A stretch of 64,000 bases of DNA from contig JAAONU010000013.1 in the NCBI GenBank assembly GCA_012932295.1, positions 39,942,627-40,006,626 of the forward strand. The letters are read 5' to 3'. Made by a program: the position numbers and the translations under genes. This document shows, in pieces, positions 51,001 through 63,000 of this stretch. Under the pieces are notes generated by a model. The model searched no databases, was not told the DNA's origin, and saw only the letters and a list, made by a program, of their open reading frames with translations. Every line of letters starts with the position of its first letter. Position 1 is the first letter of the stretch. The DNA comes from Cyclina sinensis. Lineage: Eukaryota; Mollusca; Bivalvia; Venerida; Veneridae.

Positions 51001-54000
51001 CGGTCAGTCCGTCCGTCCGTCCGTATGTCAGTCCGTCCGAAAACTTTAACATTGGCAAAAACTTTCTTATTAGTAAGTGGATTTACTTCATACTTGGACA
51101 CAACACCCCTTTTGACAAGACCTTTCCACTGACCTATTTTAATTTGACCTTGACCCCTAAATGACCTTTTCCTTGAAGATCCATTTGTCCAAAACTTTAA
51201 CATTGGCAGTAACATCTTTATTAGTAAGTGGATTTACTTCATACTTGGACACAACACCCTTTTGGACAAGGCCTTCCCACTGACCTATATTTGTTTGACC
51301 TTGACCCCTGAATGACCTTTACCTTGAAGATCCAATTGTCCAAAAACTTCAACATTGACCATAACTTCCTTATTAGTAAGTGGATTTACTTCATACTTGG
51401 ACACAACACCCCTTTGGACAAGACCTTCCCACTGACCTTTAATTATTTGACCTTGACCCCTGAATGACTAGTTCTCAGCTCAAAGGTCAAAGCACCACGT
51501 TCGGGGGAATTGTCATCTTACAGTGACAGTTCTTGTTTGCTCGTTTAAACGATCTATTATTTTGTTTAAGCGACAGATTGTTTCGAAAATAACAATACAT
51601 TGTAATACAAAATAATAAATAGTTTAAACGAAATAAGATAAATGTGACAACAACAAAAATAGGTATATGTTATGTCACTTCAGGGTTCCGTACGTTCGCG
51701 TGTTTGTCCTTTAATGTTTTCGTGTCTGTTACTTTGTCATGAAAGGATTTTCATTTAACATGACAAATGTTATAACTATTAAAACATTAAAACTGGGTTT
51801 TAACTAAGTTGATAATGAATTCGATTGAGTAGGTATGCGATTCATGATGGGTAGAGGAACCCTAATGTTTTTGGGCCACCAAGGTCAAAGTTCAAGCTCA
51901 CAGTATTTAGAAAACAGTTTCCTAACAATAACTGAGAAAAAATGCACCAAAGACCTTCAAACTTAAGTGGACAGCTAAGCATGATAAGTAGATGAACTCT
52001 TCTGCATTTGGGCCCACAGGGCCAGCTCAATTGGATATCTTAGTATGCTTTTGCTACCGTATTTGAACTGAAACAAAGAAAAAAAAACTTGCAAAATCAT
52101 AGAAATGAAAAATATTTTTAGATCATCCCAAAACAATATGCACAGCTACAGTCATGAAATATATTAAATAACAAATTTGAATAATTGTTTCACATAAATA
52201 ATGAAAGAAGCTATGTTTAATGGACAGAGTCATAATTAAGCATCGAAATTGGATATTTTTGGACGTAAAAACTGGACATATTCATAATCATAGAAATATC
52301 ATCGCTTACTTTGATATGTTACACCTACAGAAAATAATGCAATCTAAAAGTTGTAAAGTCTGTTGTGCTTTTATGTAAAACATTTTTAAGGATTTTCACA
52401 ATCAGCGTGCTTTTATGTAAAACATTTTTAAGAATTTTCACAATCAGCTTTCTCATTTTTTTCTGGTGTTAATACGGAATTAGACACCACACAGTATTTT
52501 GTTTTAGAAAATAACGTTTCCGGCTTCGTCTTCTGCAAGATAATGTGAAATTATCTGTCAGCCGGTGGAGATATAGAAATTGCAGTATAAAACGGCACAT
52601 TAAACTGAAATTTATACTATATTTGTGAATATACAATAGAGTTAAACTGGAACATGGCGTTTTAAGAGAACTTTTATATTTTTATCTATGTTATCTTCTT
52701 TTAATACTTTTCCTGTGAATAACCTTTCCAAAAATAATCTGCAAGCGTTTTATTCCGGTTATACGTTTGCACATTTTTTATTTACCTAAAATTATTTCAG
52801 TAACAAAGTCCATGAGTCGTATGACGCATTATTTGCTGAGCAAAGTATCTCATCAGTCTATTTGTTAAGACAAACATAAAACTTTTATCGAGGAAGAACT
52901 AATGTGTCCTTATTTATTTTTTTGTTTTGTTGTTGCAAATTTTCAAAGCTAAATATATCTTGATGACTTTACACCTCTCTATGGTGAGTACTTACTTACA
53001 GCCTTAGGCTTTCGTGTTTTTTTGTGTCCAAGGGAGATGTTAGCTTCACTTTCGCCTTTACAGTGTCAATAGATAAAGTAAGTTTAAAACTTTAGGTTAT
53101 TTATATAAATGTCACGTGTATGAATATATAAATGTACACACCTCTTTAATAAAGAAAACATTGATAAACAGGTTCGGAAGAAAAGCTTGAACAAAAATCT
53201 GTATATAGATGTGCTTTAGCCCTGTATTTTCGTGTAAAACATTGGCCGCTTTTTAAAGAATGCTTTTCAAGTAAAGAGAAAAGGTGAAAAAAGTGAAAAT
53301 TTATCAAATTTCCAAACATATCATTATCTTATAATCCACTTTTAGTATTAAAACTTGATGCTTCATTCTAGTGCTAGTCGGTAATAGTCAAGTGGTTTGT
53401 ACACGTGTTTCCCAGCCGTCAACCGTGCGACAAAGCTCGCAAATTCTCATGAAAGACAAGATTAAGTTTTGGCAAACATAGCTAGAGAAATTTTACGCTT
53501 GTTTCGAAAATATTGGAAAAACAAAATACGAATCTCCCTGTTAAACCAAACACGTGTAGTATTTTAAAGTCTCAAAAATATAAAGCAGTACCTATCGTGC
53601 AATATTTAAAAAAAAGAGAAGACTCATAGAGAGTTCTGAAGAGTTGCATTTAGAAGACTTGAAATCATGTTTTGTTTTCTGTTATTCAGGTACGTGTATG
53701 GCAAGCCAGTCGAAGGCAGTGCTAGATTAACCCTCAATATAACAGACACTATGGGTAACAGTGAATATCTTATGGAAATGAAGAAAAAATACGTAAGGAA
53801 TAAAATCTTTCAGTTTGTCTTTTCGCAGAATGCAATGTATTTATTACCTACGGTTAGAAGTAATATTTCAGTTTCAATTTAAAGGTGGTCGGGACAATTT
53901 CTAAACAAAGGTGGTAGAAAACTGAAGCAGATGTTTGGATTTCAATTCCAGGGAATTATAACCTTTTGTTAATTGGAACAATACATATTTCAATTTTCAC

Positions 54001-57000
54001 CGTCTGAAACGGGCATTAGCCCGTGTTAAAGTTTTAGTTACTTTGATAAACAGTGTATCAAACGATAAAAATGTTTCTTTTTAGTGACCTCAGGTGTTAA
54101 TAACATAACTGCACAATGCAGCGCCTTTGACAAATTTCTGCATAATTTTAGTGTTTTAAATGTTGGAATAGATTTATTAGAATACTGTTTTCTTTCAGTT
54201 GCAAAAAGGAGTGCAAGAATTTAGCGTCACAACAGACAAAATATTTGATTCAGAAGCATTAAAAAACAAAGATTTTCCCGACGGACACCGACTACTCATT
54301 ATTGCAACAGTGCTTGAAAGCACCACAGGGAAAGAAGAAGCCACGTTTCACGACGAAACAATTTTCGCCTTACAGCAATATATCATTGAATTCACAAGAT
54401 CTAAACAATATTTTCGCCCAGGAATGGAGTATTATGTACAGGTACATCTTTTTTAAAGTTAAAGTAACACGATACTATGTCACTCACTTCTGTGAGAGAT
54501 GGGATTTATTGCTAGTGCAGTGAATGCAGTTTCTTTCAACGAGCCTTCCGCGGAAGAGACTGGATCTTAAAGCATGATCGGCTTTACACTTACGGCTTAG
54601 ATTGGGACTAGTATAAACTTCAGAAAGTTTGAAATGTTGAATTCTCGTTCATTGAACGCTGTGTTCAAAATGCATGAAGTAACGGTAATGGTCATGCCTA
54701 CTTGTCGATGCCTACACGACTAAGCCACTGAGTTTATATGATATTTTTAACTAGTTATAACACTAAGAAAGAAACAATACATTTGAAATATCATATGATA
54801 TCAAAGCCTGTTATTTCATGTAGGCAGATGTGTTATACGCCAACAAACAGCCTGCCATCAATCAGGAAATTGGGGTTCTGCAACTAAATGAGAATGGTGA
54901 AGAAATAGATCGTAAGCCTGCAAAAACGAACAGAAGAGGTGAAGCACTCGCAATCTTCTCTGCAAATGAAAACATTCTGAAATTTAAGGTAAAGCGTCTA
55001 ATATTTCTATACTATTAAAAATGTTTGCTTTTAACGATTCTTTTTTTATGTCACTGAAACACCTGTATATGGGTATATCAAGATGGCATTTCAAAGCCTC
55101 GTAATATTTGCGAAAATTGACAAATAATTAGGGATGGCAAAATTTGTTCAATTTAGCATTCGAATGTTCGGATCATTTTGCATTCGAACGTTCAAACGTT
55201 CGAATAACTCATACTCAATTTCCACTGGACTTCTCGACCAAACTCCACGCAGCAGTTACTTCCCTTTCAGTACAATAATCACTGCCGACAGACATGTCGT
55301 TGATAATGGTCGACAGTAAATAAAGAAAATTGTTTTGTTTTATTTTTTCAAGTTACTTTTTTACATTTCATTAAATTCAGGGATGTTAAATCGATGCAAT
55401 TCCCATTATAACTAAACAAATAGAGAAAAAAAATCTGAAATCCAGCTAAGGCCAGAATGAAGGGGAGATCACTACAAGAAGATTGCTCCTCGAGGTGGTT
55501 AACTGGATAAGATCCGAGTGTTTCCAGTTCATTGGCACAAGGTGTATTTCTCAGTATCCGGTATTCTTATTTGGTAAATCCCTATTCGATTTTAATTTAT
55601 ATTTAGAAGGTCGAGAAGAAAAAAGAAAATGAGACCAAGCGCAAGGTATGGAAAGCATCGTTTACATTTTGACTGAATAGTAGCGATACCACGTGAACTG
55701 TTTGGTAATTTGCGACAGAATAGAACAACCAAAAATCGTGCCAGTATAATTAGGTAAAATTGGGGTTAGCGGCAATAACTGACTGATACGTTCGTGTATT
55801 TAACTTTTTCCATAATCATTCTGTCTCAAAATTTGACCCCTAACTCGACACTCTGACACGGATATACCAATATCTTTTGTCTTGACCACTGTAGGTGACA
55901 CTTGCTTAAAGCACAGGCTACCAACATTAGACGACGCATAATTACGGTCGTCTGACCAGAGGTGTTAACATGGGTGTTAAAGCAACAATAGGTGTGAATT
56001 CAACTAATTACAAGGCCTTTCTCACTTACTTCTTTCTTATGATTTAATTTTGTGATGAAAACAAAATATACAACGTTTTTTTCCGAGCATTCGAATGCCA
56101 AAAATACATTCGAACGTTCGGCACCGGGTCCGTTCGAACGTTCACTTACATTCCTACAAAAAATCAACAAAATAACCGAGTGTTTACTACTAAGAATAGA
56201 TACGAAAACTTCAAAAACTGTGCGTTTGGTTCATTACGTAAAATCATTCTTACATTTAAATCGTATGCAGCTCGTTACTGACCTGGTATACATCATGGGT
56301 GTCATCCAGAAAACTGCACTTTATCCTTTCTTTCGGCCCGGCTAGCTCAATCTGTAGAGCATCGGATTGTCAATCTTGACGATCCCGGTTCAATCCTCAT
56401 CAGGGCTGGCTAAATTTCTCCGTGATAACTGATCTATAGGTCATTTGTCCCTCAACTCTAAAGCAAGTGAGGAAATAGTCAGTCACTTGCGGAGAAATTG
56501 GTTAGTAAACTGGTTGAATACCCAGGAAAACAGGTTAGGTGGACTGACCGCCGGGATATGACCTTAGCTATTAAACTGGCGTTAAACCCCAATAAAACCA
56601 AACTAAAACCAAACTTTATTTTTAAAAAGTATAATTGGAACAAACTAAAACTTCATTCACATGTTTGCTCATCCAAGACTATTAACCGTCATTTACCATT
56701 CAGTATATGGAGAGCACATTAGCACATTATCTATTATTACACTCTTCAAAAGGATGCAAATCAGATTTACTTAAAGCAATATCAATTTCAGCACGTAATT
56801 TGTAAAAAGATATTTAAATTCAAAAAGAAAGACTACCAACATGATATTCTGCAGCGCTACGCCTGCTTGGTGATTAACCCTTCTACAGTTGATTGCTTTA
56901 GTTACCTCTTTATTTGCACGATGGTAGCAGAGGTTCGAGAGTTTGGGAAATCTTTAAAAGCGTCGAATGTTTATTATCCCTGCCATCATAATCTAGCTGA

Positions 57001-60000
57001 TTTAACTCCAAGTACTCTGGTCTCAGTAAGTTCATTAAGTATTTACCATTTTCGCCATTAACTTTTTCTATTTTATGTGTTAGTGTGCTTTGCATGCAAC
57101 ATGGTCAAGTTAATGGGTGGATTTGAGTAAATTCACCAAGACAACTTGTTTTTGAATGTTCTTATGAAAACCTGTTGGGGCAAGTGTGAAGTTGGTGCAC
57201 CCTAGGACTTGGATTAAACCCTCAGTGGCAAAACATCTCAGTGGCAAATGTTTTGCCACTGACAGTTTCAAGGTGGTAACCGTCAAAATCTAATTTTCTT
57301 TAATTGTTTATGGTGTCTATTTCCTTGAACTACTACGTTTTTCTCTATTTTTTGACTGTGTTGGGTGGCTGAGGTTTTTACCATGTGGGGGTCAGTAAGA
57401 CGGAGTGTTCAAGTTGACGTCTGTCGTAAACAAAACTGCAGTATTTAGATCAAATTCTTTAATAAACCTTTCAAATTCTTTTGATTTTCAAGATCTGTAG
57501 CAATAGAATTATAGGTCTTTAAAAATAGCACATATTTTCTTATAAGGTATCTTGTGAATCACAAAATGTATGATAGATTATACGTCCCATATTTATGTTA
57601 TATGATTTTGACACAACATGCACAACTTGGGATCAGATTGTAATAACAAGAACTGATCACACACCATGTCAAAGAAATACCAATTAAAATCATTAAAAGC
57701 ATGCTTGTTTGAATTAACAATATTGAGAGCTTTTGCTACTTTAGGCCCGGGCTTGCATGAGCACCAATCTAGTCTGCTTTAAGTTTGAAACATAATTTTG
57801 ATGTCTTAAGATTTTATAAAAGGGGCATGTTCTACATGTGGACAAGTAACAGGCAACAGACATATTCTCTGTGTTAACCATCTATCACCTTATTGTCTAG
57901 ATAATAATTGTTTGTTAAAAGTTAAAATATTTATTTCATAAACTTGTTTAAGGGTATGCTTAGTTTCTTTGACTGGTGTCATGTAAATTTCGGTGTGGAG
58001 AAACAGTGGTTGGGAGTTACAGCACTGAACCGCAGGATGTTAGAGGGATGAGAGTTTACATTGACTGAGTGTACATGAGTACTAGTTTGAGCCAAGGAAG
58101 TCAGTCAGTCGAACTGATATAAGTTGCAAAAACTTGTATATCAATCATTGGGAAATGGGTAGTTCTAAATGAAAGTAAATAAAAAAATTACAGTGTGTAT
58201 TTCAGTTTCTTTTGATACTCCTTATGGCGGTTTGAAAACAAACAGACGTAGTATAAAACTGCTTTCTATCAATGGAGAAAAACGCAGACTCTTCTGGGAC
58301 CTTTTTTTCAGTTATTTCCATAATACATAGCCTTGTTAAGTAGTATATGAATTTATAATTTGCTATGTAATAATTGTTTATATTTACAGGTCGTGAAACA
58401 AGGCAAAGTAAATGTATTAACAATAAGCAAACCGTTTTTTTGCACAGGTTGTTGTTAACCAGAATTTGCAGGAAAGTAAGAGTCTTGAAGTCATGCCTTA
58501 TGATGATAAAAACCAGATACAAGTTGAGCATATAGTTACCGTAAGTTTTATCCTATCTAAAAGATCTAAAGTATGTTGTATTATTCTTACTATTCTTACT
58601 ACATAAATATACTTTTATTTAAATGGAAACGGTTCAATCATTCGAATCTAAAACTAAGCTGACATCAAGTAGAAGTGTAGGACTTACAAATACAAAGAAA
58701 ACATAAATGTCTGCTTTATTTTTCTTTACTTTTTGAACTTTAATTTTGACGCCGTTATTCCTTTAGTCATACAAATATTTTACGCCGTTATTCCTTTAGT
58801 CATACAAATATTTTACGCCGTTATTCCTTTAGTCATACAAATATTTTACGCCGTTATTCCTTTAGTCATACAAATATTTCACGAATTAGGTTATGCTTAT
58901 AAACATCATGCATATTTTCCAACCAAAATGTTTTGTGATGTCTTTGTGTTTATCAATTCAAAATTCGCCTAGGTTATTTCGTTTTGTCTGAATCCTGTAA
59001 TCAGTGTGAATATTGATAGAAAGGTGAATTTTCGGTTGTAATTATGTAAGCCTTGAGAATCATGACTGGCTGTATTCATTTAGTATATTTGTTGTGATAT
59101 TTGCTTCGTTAGGAGGATGACAATATGTTAATGAGAGCAACAACTAATATACAGGTGGACGCAGGATATACGGGCATGCAATTCTTAGTAAGTCTGAATT
59201 TATCCTAGTACATAACATTTCTTGTTGGATAACAGAATTTACTTTAGGAATGAGTGGATTAAACTAAATAGTGTTCAAATAGTATAGTTTGCTCATATTG
59301 TGAAAATAATACTCTTTTTCTGAATTCAGAAAAAAAACATTGACTTGCATCAGACATAAAAATGCAGATATGTAGTGCAAGAGGTTTCCAGTTATACTTA
59401 TGAATCTGTGTCTAAGTAAATATTAGATTTTCAGTCGTGACCAACAAACATTTTATTCACGAATTAAGTATAAAAATATATCCATAGGTTATATCAAGGG
59501 GAAAGGTTGTTAAGTCTGTCTTCAAACCTGCGAGTAACAAAGTAAGTGAACAGATCACCGAAGACATACAGGAGCTCATCAATCCAACTGCCAGGCTTCT
59601 GGTCTTTTACGTTGACGAGGGAAACCACAAAGTTGTGGCTGACTCAGTAAAATTTGAAGTGGATCCTAAATGTAGAGGCAAAGGGGTAAGCGATAAGACA
59701 AATCTCGTTTTCCATGCTTAATTATAATACAGAGCTAGTGAAAAAATGATATTGAAAGAGCTGCAGTTTACAAAAATACAACAGCACATTTATTAAATCA
59801 AACCTAGACTAGAATGTATGGGCGCATGAGTAAAGAAATTAAAGCAAACGGATAAACAAAATACAACTGATCCAAAAATAGGAGACCACGTTTTTATCTA
59901 AACAATGTGAGAAATTAAAAAAAAAAACAGAATGGATAAACAAACAATATCTAGTTTCAGATTCTGAAAACATAAGACATCGTTTAGACTATTCTAACTT

Positions 60001-63000
60001 CATGAAAATGAAACATGAGAATTAAGTCTGTCTTTCTTAAATATTTATAGTTTAAATTAAACATTGACACCAACGAGAACATCAACATAATCAAACTTGA
60101 TAAATAATCCAAGAGAACATTTCGAAGTATAAGCAGATAGTGACATGATGTGGACTTCAAATCTAAATGTCACTAGTTCAATCCAACTTAGAGTGATAAA
60201 TTCTAGTGGCAATTCACAATAAAAAATGTTCACGCGAGTAGGTTTGAGCCGAGGGAGCGAGAAACGCGTTACCCTGTGGATGCAAAATAGTATAAATGCT
60301 ACTAACGCAAGTTTGAATCATAGTTCTTGTGCCTACTTTCTGTCCATGTAATAAAGGATACTAACCTTTTTTTCTGAATCAGAGAAGTAATTGTTTTCAC
60401 AAATAGACTGCCTTTCTTTGTCTGGAGAAATTATAATCAGCTCAGCCAATTAAATTAGATGGTGGATAATCCTTCCACTTAACACAAAATATGCACTCCA
60501 CATTATTATAGTTAACACGGGTTTATTATGGATGGCTTTTATATGTTCCACACTGACAATTTTGATAGAATAAAAATAATCAGTATTGAACCAAAATTTG
60601 TTTCAAGTTGACTCTTACACCTGATCGAACACAAGTTAAGCCTGGGGAGGTAGATAAATTGACCATTTCTGGGACGTCTAACTCGTGGGTTGGCCTCAAC
60701 GCAATGGACAAAGCCTTGTTACTTCTGAACAACGAAAATGTCCTGAGAAAGAACAAAGTATGTTTACTTTGTAATGAATATACTTATAATCTAGTTTTGT
60801 TAATTTTTAATACAAAATACAGTCATTTGATTGTATAAACGTAGTTTGTTTGTTAACCCTAAGAATTAGAATAATAGAATTTATATTATTTAGGTTGCTT
60901 TTTTCTTGATGTAAATCAAACTTTTCGAATGACAGTTTTATTCATGATTTGGAAAAAGGTTTTTTTCACGAATGCATTGAACATACATTGTGGTCAGTAA
61001 CAATCCGTTTTGTCAATAACTTCTCTTATTTACACAAAAACAAGTTTTCATTACACAATACAGTTGTGTTTGTATTCTTTCAACACTATTTTTACTGTAT
61101 TTAGATGTTTGATGTCTTATCTGCTCATGATCTCGGGTGTGGTCAAGGAAGTGGAAGAAACAATGGTGACGTCTTTAAGGTATGCAATCTTAAAGTTTTT
61201 TTTTCAGGTAAGTAAAAGTAAAGTTTAAGTAAAGTTTTTCAATATCAATATTAAAGCAATGATGTACATGTTGAACGTATGGGTATCTAAACATGTTGCT
61301 CTCCAAACACTTCCTTTTATCATCAGTTTAATATTAATCAAGACAAATATACAATTTTTCCTTTTAATTTGGATTTTGTTAATGCTTAGCTATTTCATTT
61401 ACATTATAATATTGTCGCTTCATGTACTACACGTTAAACAGTTCACGCATACAAAATGCGTATCGTTTTAAAAGTAAGTTACCTAGTTTTACGATAATAA
61501 ACAACATACATGTACTGGCATAACGGAGTATGTCTATACTCTGTAAGTATAATAAAGGAACATGGATGGTAATACTGAGAATAATAACTATGAATTATTC
61601 CAGAATGCAGGATTAACGATTCTGACGAATGCCAGAGTTGAACCAGAAGTAGATCGTGTGTCTGAAGATTGTGAAGCAAAGAGGAGGAAGAAACGTGCTA
61701 CCGAGGGTAATATAATGTCATAGGGAAAAAACTTGCCACCGAGGGTAATAAAATGTCATAGGGAAAAAACGTGCCACCGAGGGTAATATAATGTCATAGA
61801 GTACAGGATTTGCATTACTTAACTTGACATTTGTGTGATCCAGTGTCCGTTTTAATGACCGCTTAATCGTTATATAGTGAGGATTACATTTAAAGGAACA
61901 GAATTCTTTAAAGAAGTATACTATTTTCAAACCTTTACATACAGGGCCTCCTCAAAACGGGCAATACTAACTAACTTTACTGACTTACAATGAACATCCA
62001 TGTCTACCATATCAAATATTGAATCTGTTGCTTACCTTAAATTACCAATATCAAATAATGTCTAGTACAGCTGCTTCAGTAAAAAGTAAAATAATATGCG
62101 CCATTTTCTACTTGATTATGTTCTGATTTTAGAATGTTATGGGGCTGATAGAAGATGTTGTGAGTATGGCACTTGGTACGCTAAGAGCGTTTTTGATGAA
62201 GCAAAGACTGACAAAGAGAAAGCAACCATTGAACCGTATACGAAATGCTATGCTGCAGCAATATCTAATAAGTTGGATAAGTATCGCACACAATGTCTCC
62301 TTGGAGTTCTATTTTCGTGCATTGAAAAACTCGAATCAATGATATCTGGTATGTATATATAAATGTGTATGTATGTACGTACATACGTTGGCATTTATGA
62401 ATGTTTGATTTATGCCAAAATAGGAAATACGACTTCATTTCAAAGTTGTGTTTCATTTGTATTTGCTTAATTCTTAAAGACTGTTCAGAAATTAATCAAA
62501 GCATTGAAAGTGCTGAATGCGACAGGCATTGCCAAAGGGAGAAAACACATTCTCTATTTTGAGATTATACATTATGCTGTTAAGTATTTGCGTATGGTCA
62601 GGACTTATAAGGGAGCTTACCGGAAGCTGCCGGTCATTTGATCAGGCAGTTTTCTAATGCAAGGAAGAGCTGTAAATATAAGATGCATAAGTAAACGTTT
62701 AATGCTTTTGGCACAATATGACCCTTTAAAGGGGCTGTGCTCCAGATGACAAAAAAAGAAAGTTTTCTTGTATTATAAATTTCTTGTAATATTTATGACT
62801 AATGCTTTAAAAATAACTTACTGACAAAAAATAAGTCAAATAATTACATTATAAATTGAGTTTTTCCCTTTCAAAGTGCTATACCTTAACGCGACGGTAT
62901 AACTATATCCTATAAGATTTAAAGTAAATATCTGTAATATCACATGCGGCGATGGTGGTGACAGTAAAAGCGTTGGAAACATTTTGTTAACATGAGGGTC

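Noticed and set aside
53030..53080. Extra C3 exon between exons 8 and 9
   Set aside because: Exons 8 and 9 already join in phase across a conserved MG3 stretch, and the candidate has no family residues.
56335..56409. Possible tRNA-Asp gene
   Set aside because: The stems are imperfect and the sequence runs straight into a typical SINE body and A-rich tail, so it is a SINE head.
5309..58880. CRISPR-like arrays
   Set aside because: The short direct repeats have no unique spacers and the genome is animal; they are minisatellites and satellite monomers.
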